The notes under the pieces were generated by a model. That model saw nothing but the letters and a program-made list of their open reading frames with translations, was not told the origin of the DNA and made no database searches. The translations under genes were made by a program, and so were the position numbers. Positions 1 through 6,883 of a stretch of 10,330 bases of DNA are shown here, one piece after another; position 1 is the first letter of the stretch, and each line of letters starts with the position of its first letter. Origin of the DNA: Gammaproteobacteria bacterium (GTDB lineage Bacteria; Pseudomonadota; Gammaproteobacteria; SZUA-140); NCBI GenBank assembly GCA_026982145.1, contig JALSHQ010000363.1:1-10330 (forward strand), written 5' to 3'.

Positions 1-1
1 C

Positions 2-115
2 TATGGTGTTGCAGTGACCGAAATACACACCATTCTCGCCAACAGTCGTGACGTACCTTTGAGCCTGGATACAGCGGAAGAGGTCGCCAAGAACCTAGAC
101 AGGGAAGCCGCTTAA
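2..115 (+). CDS. C-terminal end of an unrecognised protein (partial, cut by window start)
   Basis: An open frame enters from the left edge and ends at the TAA of 113-115, giving 37 residues (it begins YGVAVTEIHTILAN and ends LDREAA). The frame has no stop and its composition is like a soluble protein with helical stretches, so a real gene end is likely. I do not recognise the family from this fragment and assign no function. It converges on the SH3-domain gene downstream, with 63 nt between the two stops. The main doubt is that only 37 codons are visible. Confidence 0.55.
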   Translation, partial: YGVAVTEIHTILANSRDVPLSLDTAEEVAKNLDREAA

Positions 116-122
116 ACGATAA

Positions 123-155
123 CAGGCCATTGCACTTTTGGTGGTGTAATGCCTG
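123..155. terminator. Imperfect hairpin between two convergent genes, possible bidirectional terminator
   Basis: The arm caggccattgcac (123-135) pairs with gtgtaatgcctg (144-155), with one bulged C, one G-T wobble and an 8-nt loop. It sits between the stop of the left partial gene and the stop of the SH3-domain gene, where a shared terminator would be expected. No clear T-run follows on either strand, so it is not a textbook intrinsic terminator. Confidence 0.35.
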
Positions 156-178
156 CTACCGTATTTGACGGCTGGTGC

Positions 179-847
179 TTATAGTGAGCTCCAGTCTGAT
201 TTTTTACGCCAGCGAATCTTGGGGATGATCAATCCGATAATCATGCCGAGCAGCACGACACCTGCGCCGACAATAAACCAGTCGCGGTCGCTACGATCTT
301 TGAGGGAGTCATTTTCCAGTTGCAGTGCTTGATGGGCGCGTTCCAATCGGCGTGACTGTTCTCTGAGCATCGTGTTTTCACTGTCTAACGCGAGCGCGTT
401 GGATGAGATGTTTTTCACTCGGTCAAACTCTTTCGACTGTTTCTCATTTGCGGCGCTGAGTTGGTTGGTTTTGGTTGTGAGTTCGCTGCTCAGTTGGGTC
501 AGCTGCGCCAGCTTATTGTTCAATACTTTGTTTTCGGCTTTGATGCGCGCAAGTTGTTTTTCAGTCGAGGCAAGGCGATCTCGTGCACTGCGCTGGCGTT
601 CCAAATAGCGGGTAATCACCCACCCCTCTAAACCATTAGCGGTGCGCACCTGCGAGTAGCCGGACTCCTTATTGGTCTGGATCAATTCCAACGCTGTGCC
701 ACTGCTGAGCATGCGTAAAATTTTGTGCTGATTGCTTTCTCCGCTGCGCATGGTGACTTCAAGGCGGTCGGTAATATAACGGGTACTTTCAGCATATACA
801 GCAGAGCTAGTGGCACTTATCAGCAAAAAAATGACGATTTTTTTCAC
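179..847 (-). CDS. Exported SH3-domain, coiled-coil, membrane-anchored protein (YgiM/TIGR04211 type)
   Basis: The 222-residue protein has four parts in order. A signal peptide covers residues 1-19 (hydrophobic core IVIFLLISA, cleavage probably after VYA). A bacterial SH3 domain lies at about 22-83, with the typical ending GLEGWVITRYL. A long charged coiled coil spans about 85-187, and a membrane helix at about 190-209 is followed by a basic tail (KIRWRKKSDW). This is the architecture of the gammaproteobacterial YgiM/TIGR04211 family, whose molecular role is not firmly known; the SH3 and coiled coil would face the periplasm with the tail in the cytoplasm. The start is GTG at 845-847, with AAGGA 8 nt upstream. 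It is the last gene of the purM-purN-vanZ run, 62 nt after vanZ, and I see no convincing promoter in that gap. Family call is confident, function unknown. Confidence 0.85.
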   Translation of the reverse strand: MKKIVIFLLISATSSAVYAESTRYITDRLEVTMRSGESNQHKILRMLSSGTALELIQTNKESGYSQVRTANGLEGWVITRYLERQRSARDRLASTEKQLARIKAENKVLNNKLAQLTQLSSELTTKTNQLSAANEKQSKEFDRVKNISSNALALDSENTMLREQSRRLERAHQALQLENDSLKDRSDRDWFIVGAGVVLLGMIIGLIIPKIRWRKKSDWSSL

Positions 848-909
848 AGTCGATCCTTAATAATTGACAGACAATATGTTCATGCGATTTGCCGTGATAA
901 ACACGCCAA

Positions 910-1344
910 TCACCCGTTTGCGGTTGTCCGCAGTTGTCCGCGGTAGAAGTAGACCGCGATGTAGGCACCTAGCATATCAAGCATGATGTCCATAAAGGAA
1001 GCGTCTCGCCCCGGCGTGAAGCTTTGGTGCCATTCGTCGCTGACAGCATAAACTGCCGTTAAACAGAAGGCGAGTATTAGCCGCTTGTTAAGTGAAATAT
1101 TCCACCCTGCCAGTGACCAGCACCAGAGCCAAGCCAGTAGCGCGAACAATGGAATATGCGCGCCATTGTAGATGACCGCTTTGATCGCTTGTGTGAACGG
1201 GTCGACAGTTTTGGCGGCACCGTCCCCGGCAATCGATGAGAGCAGAAAGATCACCCCCATATAAAGGAGTGGCAGGATCAAGCCAAACCGTGGCACCGCC
1301 ATTGAGTGAATCTGCTGCGAAAGCAGGCGTGCGCGACTTAGCAT
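910..1344 (-). CDS. VanZ-family membrane protein
   Basis: This 144-residue protein has about four membrane helices (roughly 20-36, 60-80, 88-106 and 119-134). The VanZ-family signature is clear: SDEWHQ at 102-107, then FTPGR at 109-113 and the acidic positions D119 and D123 before the last helix, with G126. The namesake VanZ gives low-level teicoplanin resistance in enterococci, but most proteobacterial members have no known role and nothing here points to resistance. The ATG at 1342-1344 overlaps the purN stop by 7 bp and lacks a clear Shine-Dalgarno site, so translational coupling to purN is likely. A second Met at residue 15 is a possible later start but also has no clear ribosome site. 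The 3' end carries a short tandem repeat (see findings). Confidence 0.8.
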   Translation of the reverse strand: MLSRARLLSQQIHSMAVPRFGLILPLLYMGVIFLLSSIAGDGAAKTVDPFTQAIKAVIYNGAHIPLFALLAWLWCWSLAGWNISLNKRLILAFCLTAVYAVSDEWHQSFTPGRDASFMDIMLDMLGAYIAVYFYRGQLRTTANG

Positions 1345-2021
1345 TTCGCGGCCGTTGCCCCCTGTTTTATGGGCCGAGTGAGGGGGTGCTGATCAAATAA
1401 CACGTCACCGCCAGTTGTCGTGAGTCGTCCCTCTGCAAACCAGCGAAGGGCGAGTGGGTAGATTTTATGTTCTAGCATATGTACACGCTGAGCGAGTGTT
1501 TCAGCGCTATCATCTGAGCGTAGCGCGAGTGCTGCCTGAAGAATCACTGGCCCGCCATCGAGCTCATTAGTGACTAAGTGGATGCTGGCACCGTGCTCGA
1601 TAACGGCAGCATCCAGCGCGCGTTGGTGGGTATTGAGGCCAGGAAAGGCGGGCAGCAGAGAGGGGTGAACGTTCAGCATCCGCCCTTCGAAGTGGTCGAC
1701 AAAGGCATCGCCGAGAATGCGCATGTAGCCCGCCAGCACCACCAATGCGGGCGCATAGCCATCGATCTGCTGCTGCAGCACCTGCTCATACGCGGTGCGA
1801 CTGTCGAAGCATTTGTGGTCGATCACCGCTGTCGGGATACCGGCGTTGCGTGCGCGTATCAGCCCATAAGCATCGGGGCGGTTGCTGATGACAGCGCGAA
1901 TTTCAATCGGTAGCTGTTCATCACGAATGGCATCGATAATCGCTTGCAGGTTGCTGCCATTGCCTGAGATCAGCACCACAATGGGCAGCGCTGACGGATT
2001 GCCGCAAGGGGTGTGGCTCAT
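1338..2021 (-). CDS. purN: Phosphoribosylglycinamide formyltransferase (GART), 10-formyl-THF dependent
   Basis: PurN transfers a formyl group from 10-formyltetrahydrofolate to GAR to make FGAR, the third step of cytosolic de novo purine synthesis. The 227-residue product has the phosphate-binding loop SGNGSNL at 19-25, the catalytic segment NVHPSLLPAFPG with N117 and H119, and ELDGGPVI with D155. By comparison with E. coli PurN these match N106, H108 and D144 at a constant offset of 11, because this protein has an 11-residue N-terminal extension (MSHTPCGNPSA) before the core strand. Its ATG at 2019-2021 shares the ATGA overlap with the purM stop, so the two are almost certainly cotranslated. 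All key residues are present and the protein should be active. Confidence 0.97.
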   Translation of the reverse strand: MSHTPCGNPSALPIVVLISGNGSNLQAIIDAIRDEQLPIEIRAVISNRPDAYGLIRARNAGIPTAVIDHKCFDSRTAYEQVLQQQIDGYAPALVVLAGYMRILGDAFVDHFEGRMLNVHPSLLPAFPGLNTHQRALDAAVIEHGASIHLVTNELDGGPVILQAALALRSDDSAETLAQRVHMLEHKIYPLALRWFAEGRLTTTGGDVLFDQHPLTRPIKQGATAAKC

Positions 2022-3091
2022 TTAGCGTTGGCGAGGGTGACGCTTGCGGCGCACTTCGGAGCCGCTTGGATGGTGCCGATCTGCCACGCCTGCTCCCCCT
2101 GCTGCTGGAGCAGCGCAATGGTTTTGGTCGCATCATTTTCGGCGACACAGAGCACCATGCCGATGCCGCAGTTAAAAGTGCGGTGCATCTCTTCCGTTGT
2201 GACGTTGCCCTGTTGCTGTAGCCAATCAAAAATTGCCGGACGAGGCCAAGCGCTGCAGTCGATCTCTGCTCGTGTCTCTTTCGGCATGACGCGGGGCAAA
2301 TTTTCGAGCAGGCCACCGCCGGTGATGTGCGATAGCGCATGCACATCGATGGTTTTAAAAAGAGCCAGTAGCGGTTTGATATAGATGCGTGTTGGTGTCA
2401 GCAAGGTTTCGCCAAGCGTACTCTCGCCAAAAGGGTCTGAGAGGCTGGCTCCGCTCTGTTCGATAATCTTGCGCACCAACGAGTAGCCATTCGAATGGGG
2501 GCCTGATGAGGCGATGCCGATTAACGCATCACCGGCGGTGACTTTGCTGCCATCGATGATCTCTGATTTCTCGACCACGCCAACGCAAAAGCCGGCCACA
2601 TCGTAATCCCCGGCTTGATACATGCCGGGCATCTCGGCGGTTTCGCCGCCCGTGAGTGCCGCCCCTGCCAACTCGCACCCTTTGCCGATCCCTTGAACAA
2701 CTTCAGCGGCGGCGTCGACATCTAGCTTTCCGGTCGCGTAGTAATCGAGAAAAAAGAGTGGCTCCGCCCCTTGCACAATCAGGTCGTTGACACACATCGC
2801 CACCAAATCGATGCCGATGGTGTTATGTTTGCCCATCTCAATCGCCAGTTTCAGCTTAGTGCCAACGCCATCGGTGCCGGAGACCAGCACCGGCTGGCGA
2901 TAGCGGTCTAAAGGGAGTTCGAAGAGTGCGCCAAAGCCCCCTAGTCCTGAAAGCACACCCGGACGAGTCGTCTTTTGCGCGGTGGCTTTAATTTTCTCGA
3001 CCAGCGCATTGCCGGCATCGATATCGACCCCTGCGTCGCGATAGCTAAGGGAGGGGGTCTCTGTGGCTGGTTTTGTCTTATCTGAGTTCAC
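2018..3091 (-). CDS. purM: Phosphoribosylformylglycinamidine cyclo-ligase (AIR synthetase)
   Basis: PurM closes FGAM to AIR with ATP, the fifth step of purine synthesis. The 357-residue length is close to the usual 345 or so. Recognisable family segments are LSYRDAGVDIDAGN near 15-28, GTDGVGTKLKLA at 72-83, DLVAMCVND at 95-103, GGETAEMPGMY at 148-158, ITGGGLLENLPR in the C-terminal half, and FNCGIGM near the end. It is first in the minus-strand cluster and its stop overlaps the purN start. The start is GTG at 3089-3091; there is no good Shine-Dalgarno site ahead of it, but no other start codon lies before the conserved N-terminus. Purine enzymes are often controlled by PurR in enterobacteria; only a half-site resemblance is visible here (see rejected items). 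Confidence 0.97.
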   Translation of the reverse strand: MNSDKTKPATETPSLSYRDAGVDIDAGNALVEKIKATAQKTTRPGVLSGLGGFGALFELPLDRYRQPVLVSGTDGVGTKLKLAIEMGKHNTIGIDLVAMCVNDLIVQGAEPLFFLDYYATGKLDVDAAAEVVQGIGKGCELAGAALTGGETAEMPGMYQAGDYDVAGFCVGVVEKSEIIDGSKVTAGDALIGIASSGPHSNGYSLVRKIIEQSGASLSDPFGESTLGETLLTPTRIYIKPLLALFKTIDVHALSHITGGGLLENLPRVMPKETRAEIDCSAWPRPAIFDWLQQQGNVTTEEMHRTFNCGIGMVLCVAENDATKTIALLQQQGEQAWQIGTIQAAPKCAASVTLANAK

Positions 3092-3150
3092 GGGATCGGC
3101 ACACTTTAGGCTGTGATGGGTCGGTTTGTTGGAGCTGCGCTCCGGGCGCT

Positions 3151-3156
3151 ATTCTA
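3151..3156 (-). promoter_or_regulatory. Possible -10 element for purM
   Basis: On the minus strand the hexamer TAGAAT (5 of 6 to TATAAT) lies about 60 nt upstream of the purM GTG. It is inside a segment, gcgTTAGAATAGcgc, that closely resembles the -10 segment proposed for arsC in this window. No good -35 is found at 16-18 bp, so this is a weak call. A small hairpin ggagc-tgc-gctcc (3131-3143) would lie in the leader. Confidence 0.3.
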
Positions 3157-3231
3157 ACGCAAATTAACCCGCCATGCTCGAAGCCGTGGCGTCGATTTTT
3201 TGGTGAGCGCAATCGCTGGGGAAGCGCTCGA

Positions 3232-3258
3232 TTGACTGATACAATAAGCCGCTATGAT
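3232..3258 (+). promoter_or_regulatory. Possible sigma-70 promoter for the DUF2066-hda operon
   Basis: TTGACT (3232-3237, 5 of 6 to TTGACA) is followed after only 15 bp by TATGAT (3253-3258, 5 of 6 to TATAAT). The spacer is shorter than the ideal 17. A second candidate -10, TACAAT at 3240-3245, has no good -35. If either is used, transcription would begin close to the first ATG (3254), which favours the later start at 3305. The segment just upstream holds overlapping inverted repeats (3205-3234). Confidence 0.3.
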
Positions 3259-3304
3259 CGATATTGCTAGCAGAACCATCTTGAGTGCCGCCCCTTCGGC
3301 GCGC

Positions 3305-4450
3305 ATGACCCAACAATACCCGCAAGGTCGCTCATTGATAAAGGGTGCATGGTTGTTGTGCGGCCTTTTATTATTAGTGCTGCCGGCCAGTGGTCACGCG
3401 GCCAAAGTGAGCGGTCTTTATGAGGCCGAGGTGCTGGTGACCAGTCAGGGGCGTGATGAGCGCAATGAAGCGGTAAAGTTGGCGCTGGACGAAGTGTTGG
3501 TACGCATCAGTGGCAATCGCAACACGCCCCGACTAACCGCGTTACAAGGGCTCTACAAACGTTCACTACAGCTGGTGCAGCAGTACCGCTACCGGGCGCT
3601 ACCGCATCTGGCTGGAGAGGGCAGTGAACAGACGGGAAGGTTAACGCAGGTGCTGTGGGTCAGCTTTGATCAGGCGGTGATTGACCAAGCGCTGCGCAGA
3701 GCGGGGGTGCCACTATGGGGGCAGGTGCGTCCTGCCACACTGGCATGGGTGGTGGTAGATGATGGCGGGGTGCGTGCCTTGATGGGCGCAGAGACCTTGT
3801 CGCAGCCCAAAAAAGTGATGCAGCAGCAGGCGCAGCGCAGAGGCTTGCCACTATTTGTGCCGCTGTGGGATCTTGAAGATCAAATGGCCATACGCTTCGC
3901 TGATGTCTGGGGCAATTTTCAGGGCACCATCTTGCGCGCATCAGCACGCTATGCGACAGAGGCGGTATTGGTGGGTCGACTGCATCATCGTGGCGGCCTC
4001 TGGGAAGCGCGTTGGACCCTTTATCAGGGCGGTGAAACGGATCACTGGGAGGCCAGTTCGCCGTTGCAAGCGGAGGTGTTGTCTGCCGGTGTCGATGGGG
4101 TTGCGGATCACCTCGGGCGGCGCTTTGCAAAAGTGTTTGATGAGTCGCAGAGTGGTCATGTGAAAGTCGTTGTGAAAGATATCAACACACTGGAAGCGTA
4201 TGCTCGCACCTCGCAGTTTTTAGCATCGCTGGACGTGGTGACCGCACTGCAAGTCGAACGCGTGGTGGATACTACGATGACATTTGATCTGCGTGTGCGC
4301 GGCAACAGCGAAGGGCTGGCGCAGATCATCAGTTTTGGGCGCACATTAGCGGAGGTTCCAGCGGTGATCAATGTGGATGAGCAGGATGATTTACAGTGGT
4401 TGCCTGCCGATGAAGTGGCTGAGCAGCTATGGTACCGCTTGCTGCCATGA
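3305..4450 (+). CDS. Exported DUF2066 family protein
   Basis: The family is an uncharacterised gammaproteobacterial protein that is usually next to purM and hda. From the ATG at 3305 the product is 381 residues. It opens with a signal peptide: a basic n-region, then the hydrophobic core GAWLLCGLLLLVLPASG and probable cleavage near HAA. The mature start KVSGLYEAEVLV and the helix-rich DERNEAVKLALDEVLVRISG segment are typical of DUF2066. An upstream in-frame ATG at 3254 would add 17 residues before the signal peptide. I prefer 3305 because the signal peptide then has normal length and candidate promoter elements overlap 3254, although neither ATG has a clear ribosome site. The stop overlaps the next gene's ATG (ATGA), so the two are coupled. 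Function unknown. Confidence 0.85.
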   Translation: MTQQYPQGRSLIKGAWLLCGLLLLVLPASGHAAKVSGLYEAEVLVTSQGRDERNEAVKLALDEVLVRISGNRNTPRLTALQGLYKRSLQLVQQYRYRALPHLAGEGSEQTGRLTQVLWVSFDQAVIDQALRRAGVPLWGQVRPATLAWVVVDDGGVRALMGAETLSQPKKVMQQQAQRRGLPLFVPLWDLEDQMAIRFADVWGNFQGTILRASARYATEAVLVGRLHHRGGLWEARWTLYQGGETDHWEASSPLQAEVLSAGVDGVADHLGRRFAKVFDESQSGHVKVVVKDINTLEAYARTSQFLASLDVVTALQVERVVDTTMTFDLRVRGNSEGLAQIISFGRTLAEVPAVINVDEQDDLQWLPADEVAEQLWYRLLP

Positions 4451-5019
4451 ATCTGAGTGGTGTGCCCAATGCCATCACGATATTACGGATTCTACTTGTG
4501 CTGCCTGTCGTCTTGGCGCTGTTAAATGAACACTATGGGGTTGCGTTGCTGCTATTTGGCATTGCGGGTGCATCAGACGGGCTCGATGGTTACATTGCCA
4601 AGCGCTACCACTGTGCCAGTCGCCTCGGCTCGATTTTAGACCCTCTTGCTGATAAGTTACTGCTGGTCAGCACCTACCTCTCACTGGCATGGCTGGGGCT
4701 GTTACCGCTCTGGTTAGTGGTGTTGGTGTTGGCGCGTGATTTATTGATTGTTGTGGGAGGTTTTACATATCATCGATGGGTTGGTGAGTACGAGATGCAG
4801 CCATCCTATATGAGCAAGTTGAATACCGCCTTACAGATTCTGCTTGGATTTCTGGTGGTATTATCGATGAGCCTGTTGCCGCTGCCCGCGCTGGTGATTG
4901 ATGGCATGATCTACTTTGTACTGGTCACCACGTTGTGGAGCGGTGCCGATTATATCTGGACTTGGAGCCGGCGTGCCGTAGCGGTGCGTGCAGACAAGCA
5001 GACGAAACAGAAGCGATAA
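4447..5019 (+). CDS. CDP-alcohol phosphatidyltransferase, cardiolipin synthase-like or PGP synthase
   Basis: This 190-residue integral membrane protein belongs to the CDP-alcohol phosphatidyltransferase superfamily. These enzymes move a phosphatidyl group from CDP-diacylglycerol to an alcohol in the inner membrane. The signature D-x2-DG-x2-A(R)-x8-G-x3-D-x3-D is at 44-69 (D44, D47, G48, A51, K52, G61, D65, D69); all four metal-binding Asp are present, while the usual Arg after Ala is Lys. About five to six hydrophobic helices and a basic tail (KQTKQKR) follow. Segments LGSILDPLADK, ARDLL and SKLNTALQ resemble, from memory, eukaryotic-type cardiolipin synthase (CRLS1) more than E. coli PgsA. 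The ATG at 4447 overlaps the DUF2066 stop; an ATG at 4429 would add six residues. The superfamily is certain, the substrate is not. Confidence 0.85.
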   Translation: MNLSGVPNAITILRILLVLPVVLALLNEHYGVALLLFGIAGASDGLDGYIAKRYHCASRLGSILDPLADKLLLVSTYLSLAWLGLLPLWLVVLVLARDLLIVVGGFTYHRWVGEYEMQPSYMSKLNTALQILLGFLVVLSMSLLPLPALVIDGMIYFVLVTTLWSGADYIWTWSRRAVAVRADKQTKQKR

Positions 5020-5022
5020 ACG

Positions 5023-6141
5023 ATGGCTGAAATGCAGAAATGGTGGATCTTAATGCTGGTGGTGGGCAGTGGAATATTGCTCTACCTACTCGCGCCGGTG
5101 TTAACTCCTTTTTTGATCGCGGCACTGCTCGCCTATCTGGGGCACCCGTTTGTGGTACGCCTTGAACAGCGGGGCTTCTCCCGCAACAGTTCAACGTTAA
5201 CCGTTTTTACACTTATCTCACTGCTGGCACTGATGTTACCGGTGGTGATTGTACCGCTGCTTGAACGGCAGGTAGGGGTCTTTATTACTAACTGGCCCGC
5301 CTATGTCGATTGGGTTCAGCGCGTGGCGCTGCCGTGGCTGCAAGAGCATGTTGGTTTTGGTGTGCACACACTGAACCTTGACCTCATCAAGCAAGCTTTT
5401 GTCGATCACTGGCGTCAGGTGGGCGGCACGGCGATCAGCCTGATGGCGGTGGTCTCTAAATCAGGATTGGCGGTATTGGCGTGGGTGGGTAATTTGGTGC
5501 TGATTCCTGTGGTCACCTTTTACCTGCTGCGTGATTGGGGCTCGCTGGTTGAATATCTACGCGAGCTGTTACCACGTTCGGCGGAGCCGCGAGTGAGCCG
5601 GTTGGTGACCGATTGCGACGAGGTGCTCGGCACCTTCATGCGAGGACAGCTTTCGGTGATGCTAGCGTTGAGCACTATCTATATCATCGGATTATGGATG
5701 GTCGGGTTGGATCTCGCTTTTCTAATCGGGCTCTTGGCCGGGGTCGTGAGCTTTGTTCCCTACTTAGGGCTCATCGTTGGCATTGTGGTGGCCGGAGTGG
5801 CGTCAGTGGTGCAGGTGCATGATTTTTCACTGCTATTATTGGTGATTGTTGTATTTGGTGTGGGGCAGTTACTGGAAGGTTTTGTGCTGACGCCTTGGCT
5901 CGTCGGCGAGCGCATTGGGTTGCACCCGGTGATGGTGATCTTCTCGGTGATGGCCGGAGGCCAGCTGTTTGGATTTTTCGGCATTTTGCTGGCGTTGCCC
6001 GTTTCAGCCGTGCTGGTGGTATTGCTGCGCCATGCCCATGACCGCTACCTAGATAGCGGTCTTTATGGTGCGGATGACCCGCAAACGGGTAAGTCTGAAA
6101 CGACTGCCGCCACCGAAGCACCTCCAAACAAAGCTGAATAG
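5023..6141 (+). CDS. AI-2E family transporter / PerM-like permease
   Basis: The 372-residue polytopic membrane protein has the UPF0118/PerM layout. An N-terminal helix pair lies at about 8-40, a third helix at about 60-80, and a less hydrophobic middle domain at about 85-145. A C-terminal bundle of helices (about 146-168 and 207-337) follows. Family marks are FVPYLGLIVG near 244-253, and the long conserved stretch from EGFVLTPWLVGERIGLHP (285-302) through GGQLFGFFGILLALP (312-326). Relatives have been linked to autoinducer-2 export (TqsA) or to Na+/H+ antiport in some bacteria, so the substrate cannot be told here. The hydrophilic tail, rich in T, A and P, is probably disordered. It starts 3 nt after the phosphatidyltransferase stop and precedes hda by 15 nt, the same partner as E. 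coli perM (yfgO). No standout ribosome site is visible. Confidence 0.92.
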   Translation: MAEMQKWWILMLVVGSGILLYLLAPVLTPFLIAALLAYLGHPFVVRLEQRGFSRNSSTLTVFTLISLLALMLPVVIVPLLERQVGVFITNWPAYVDWVQRVALPWLQEHVGFGVHTLNLDLIKQAFVDHWRQVGGTAISLMAVVSKSGLAVLAWVGNLVLIPVVTFYLLRDWGSLVEYLRELLPRSAEPRVSRLVTDCDEVLGTFMRGQLSVMLALSTIYIIGLWMVGLDLAFLIGLLAGVVSFVPYLGLIVGIVVAGVASVVQVHDFSLLLLVIVVFGVGQLLEGFVLTPWLVGERIGLHPVMVIFSVMAGGQLFGFFGILLALPVSAVLVVLLRHAHDRYLDSGLYGADDPQTGKSETTAATEAPPNKAE

Positions 6142-6156
6142 CGGCTTTAAAATCGT

Positions 6157-6867
6157 ATGGCAGAGCAGTTACCGTTAAGTATTCGGTTGCGGGATCACGC
6201 AACCTTCGAGAATTTTCTCATTGCAGAGAACCCGCAGCTGGTCTCAACCCTGCAAGCGGCTGCTGTGCCGAATGAAGAGGATACAACGCCGCTTTACCTC
6301 TGGGGAGTGGTTGGTAGTGGAAAAACACATTTGATGCAGGCCGCCTGCCACCGTGCTGCCGCAGGCGAAGGGGGGGCTGTTTACCTACCACTGCGGGAAT
6401 TTGAAACGTTCACCCCCGCACTACTAGAGGGGATGGAGTCGTTAGCGCTGGTCTGCCTTGATGATATCGAAGCGATTGCGGGGCAGCAGGCGTGGGAAGA
6501 GGCGCTTTTTCATCTCTACAACCGAATGCAAAGCAGTGGTGCACAACTGGTGGTTTCGGCCAACACGGCACCACAAGGGTTGCGGCTATCGCTGCCAGAC
6601 CTGATCACGCGCCTCGGGTGGGGGCTGGTTTTTCAACTCAATGAGTTGAATGATGCGCTGAAAATGGAGGCGCTGCAGGCGCGTGCGCAGGCGATCGGCA
6701 TGATATTGAGTGATGAGGTTGCACGCTATCTCTTTAGCCGTACACGGCGCGATATGCATTCACTTTTTTCGCTGCTCGAAGCGTTAGACCACGCCACGTT
6801 GGTGGCGCAGCGCCGTTTGACCATTCCTTTCTTAAAGGAGTTTTTGGCGCAAGGTGTGAGTTCATGA
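6157..6867 (+). CDS. hda: DnaA regulatory inactivator Hda
   Basis: Hda binds the DNA-loaded sliding clamp and stimulates ATP hydrolysis by DnaA, which prevents re-initiation of replication. The 236-residue protein starts with a clamp-binding peptide, QLPLSIRL at 4-11, followed by a DnaA-like AAA+ fold. Walker A is GVVGSGKT (50-57), Walker B LVCLDD (98-103), sensor I SANT (134-137), the box VII arginine R152 (DLITRLGWG), and sensor II RRDM (197-200). It lacks the DnaA DNA-binding domain, as expected for Hda. The ATG at 6157 keeps the clamp motif at the extreme N-terminus, although no Shine-Dalgarno site is evident. Last gene of the plus-strand operon; it converges on wrbA with 16 nt between stops. 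Confidence 0.95.
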   Translation: MAEQLPLSIRLRDHATFENFLIAENPQLVSTLQAAAVPNEEDTTPLYLWGVVGSGKTHLMQAACHRAAAGEGGAVYLPLREFETFTPALLEGMESLALVCLDDIEAIAGQQAWEEALFHLYNRMQSSGAQLVVSANTAPQGLRLSLPDLITRLGWGLVFQLNELNDALKMEALQARAQAIGMILSDEVARYLFSRTRRDMHSLFSLLEALDHATLVAQRRLTIPFLKEFLAQGVSS

Positions 6868-6883
6868 ATCACTCAGGGGTTCC

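Noticed and set aside
1921..2346. 141-codon minus-strand frame across the purM/purN junction
   Set aside because: It lies wholly inside purM and purN, whose catalytic motifs are intact; the product is basic and Ser/Arg-rich, as expected of a shadow frame.
3157..3168. Possible PurR operator upstream of purM (acgcaaattaac)
   Set aside because: Only one half resembles the enterobacterial PurR palindrome ACGCAAACGTTTGCGT; the second half does not match, and many gammaproteobacteria lack PurR.
3660..4130. 156-codon minus-strand frame inside the DUF2066 gene
   Set aside because: Proline- and histidine-rich shadow of a recognised gene, with no conserved features.
5771..6202. 143-codon minus-strand frame over the AI-2E gene and hda start
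   Set aside because: Crosses two recognised genes in the opposite direction and has low-complexity basic composition.
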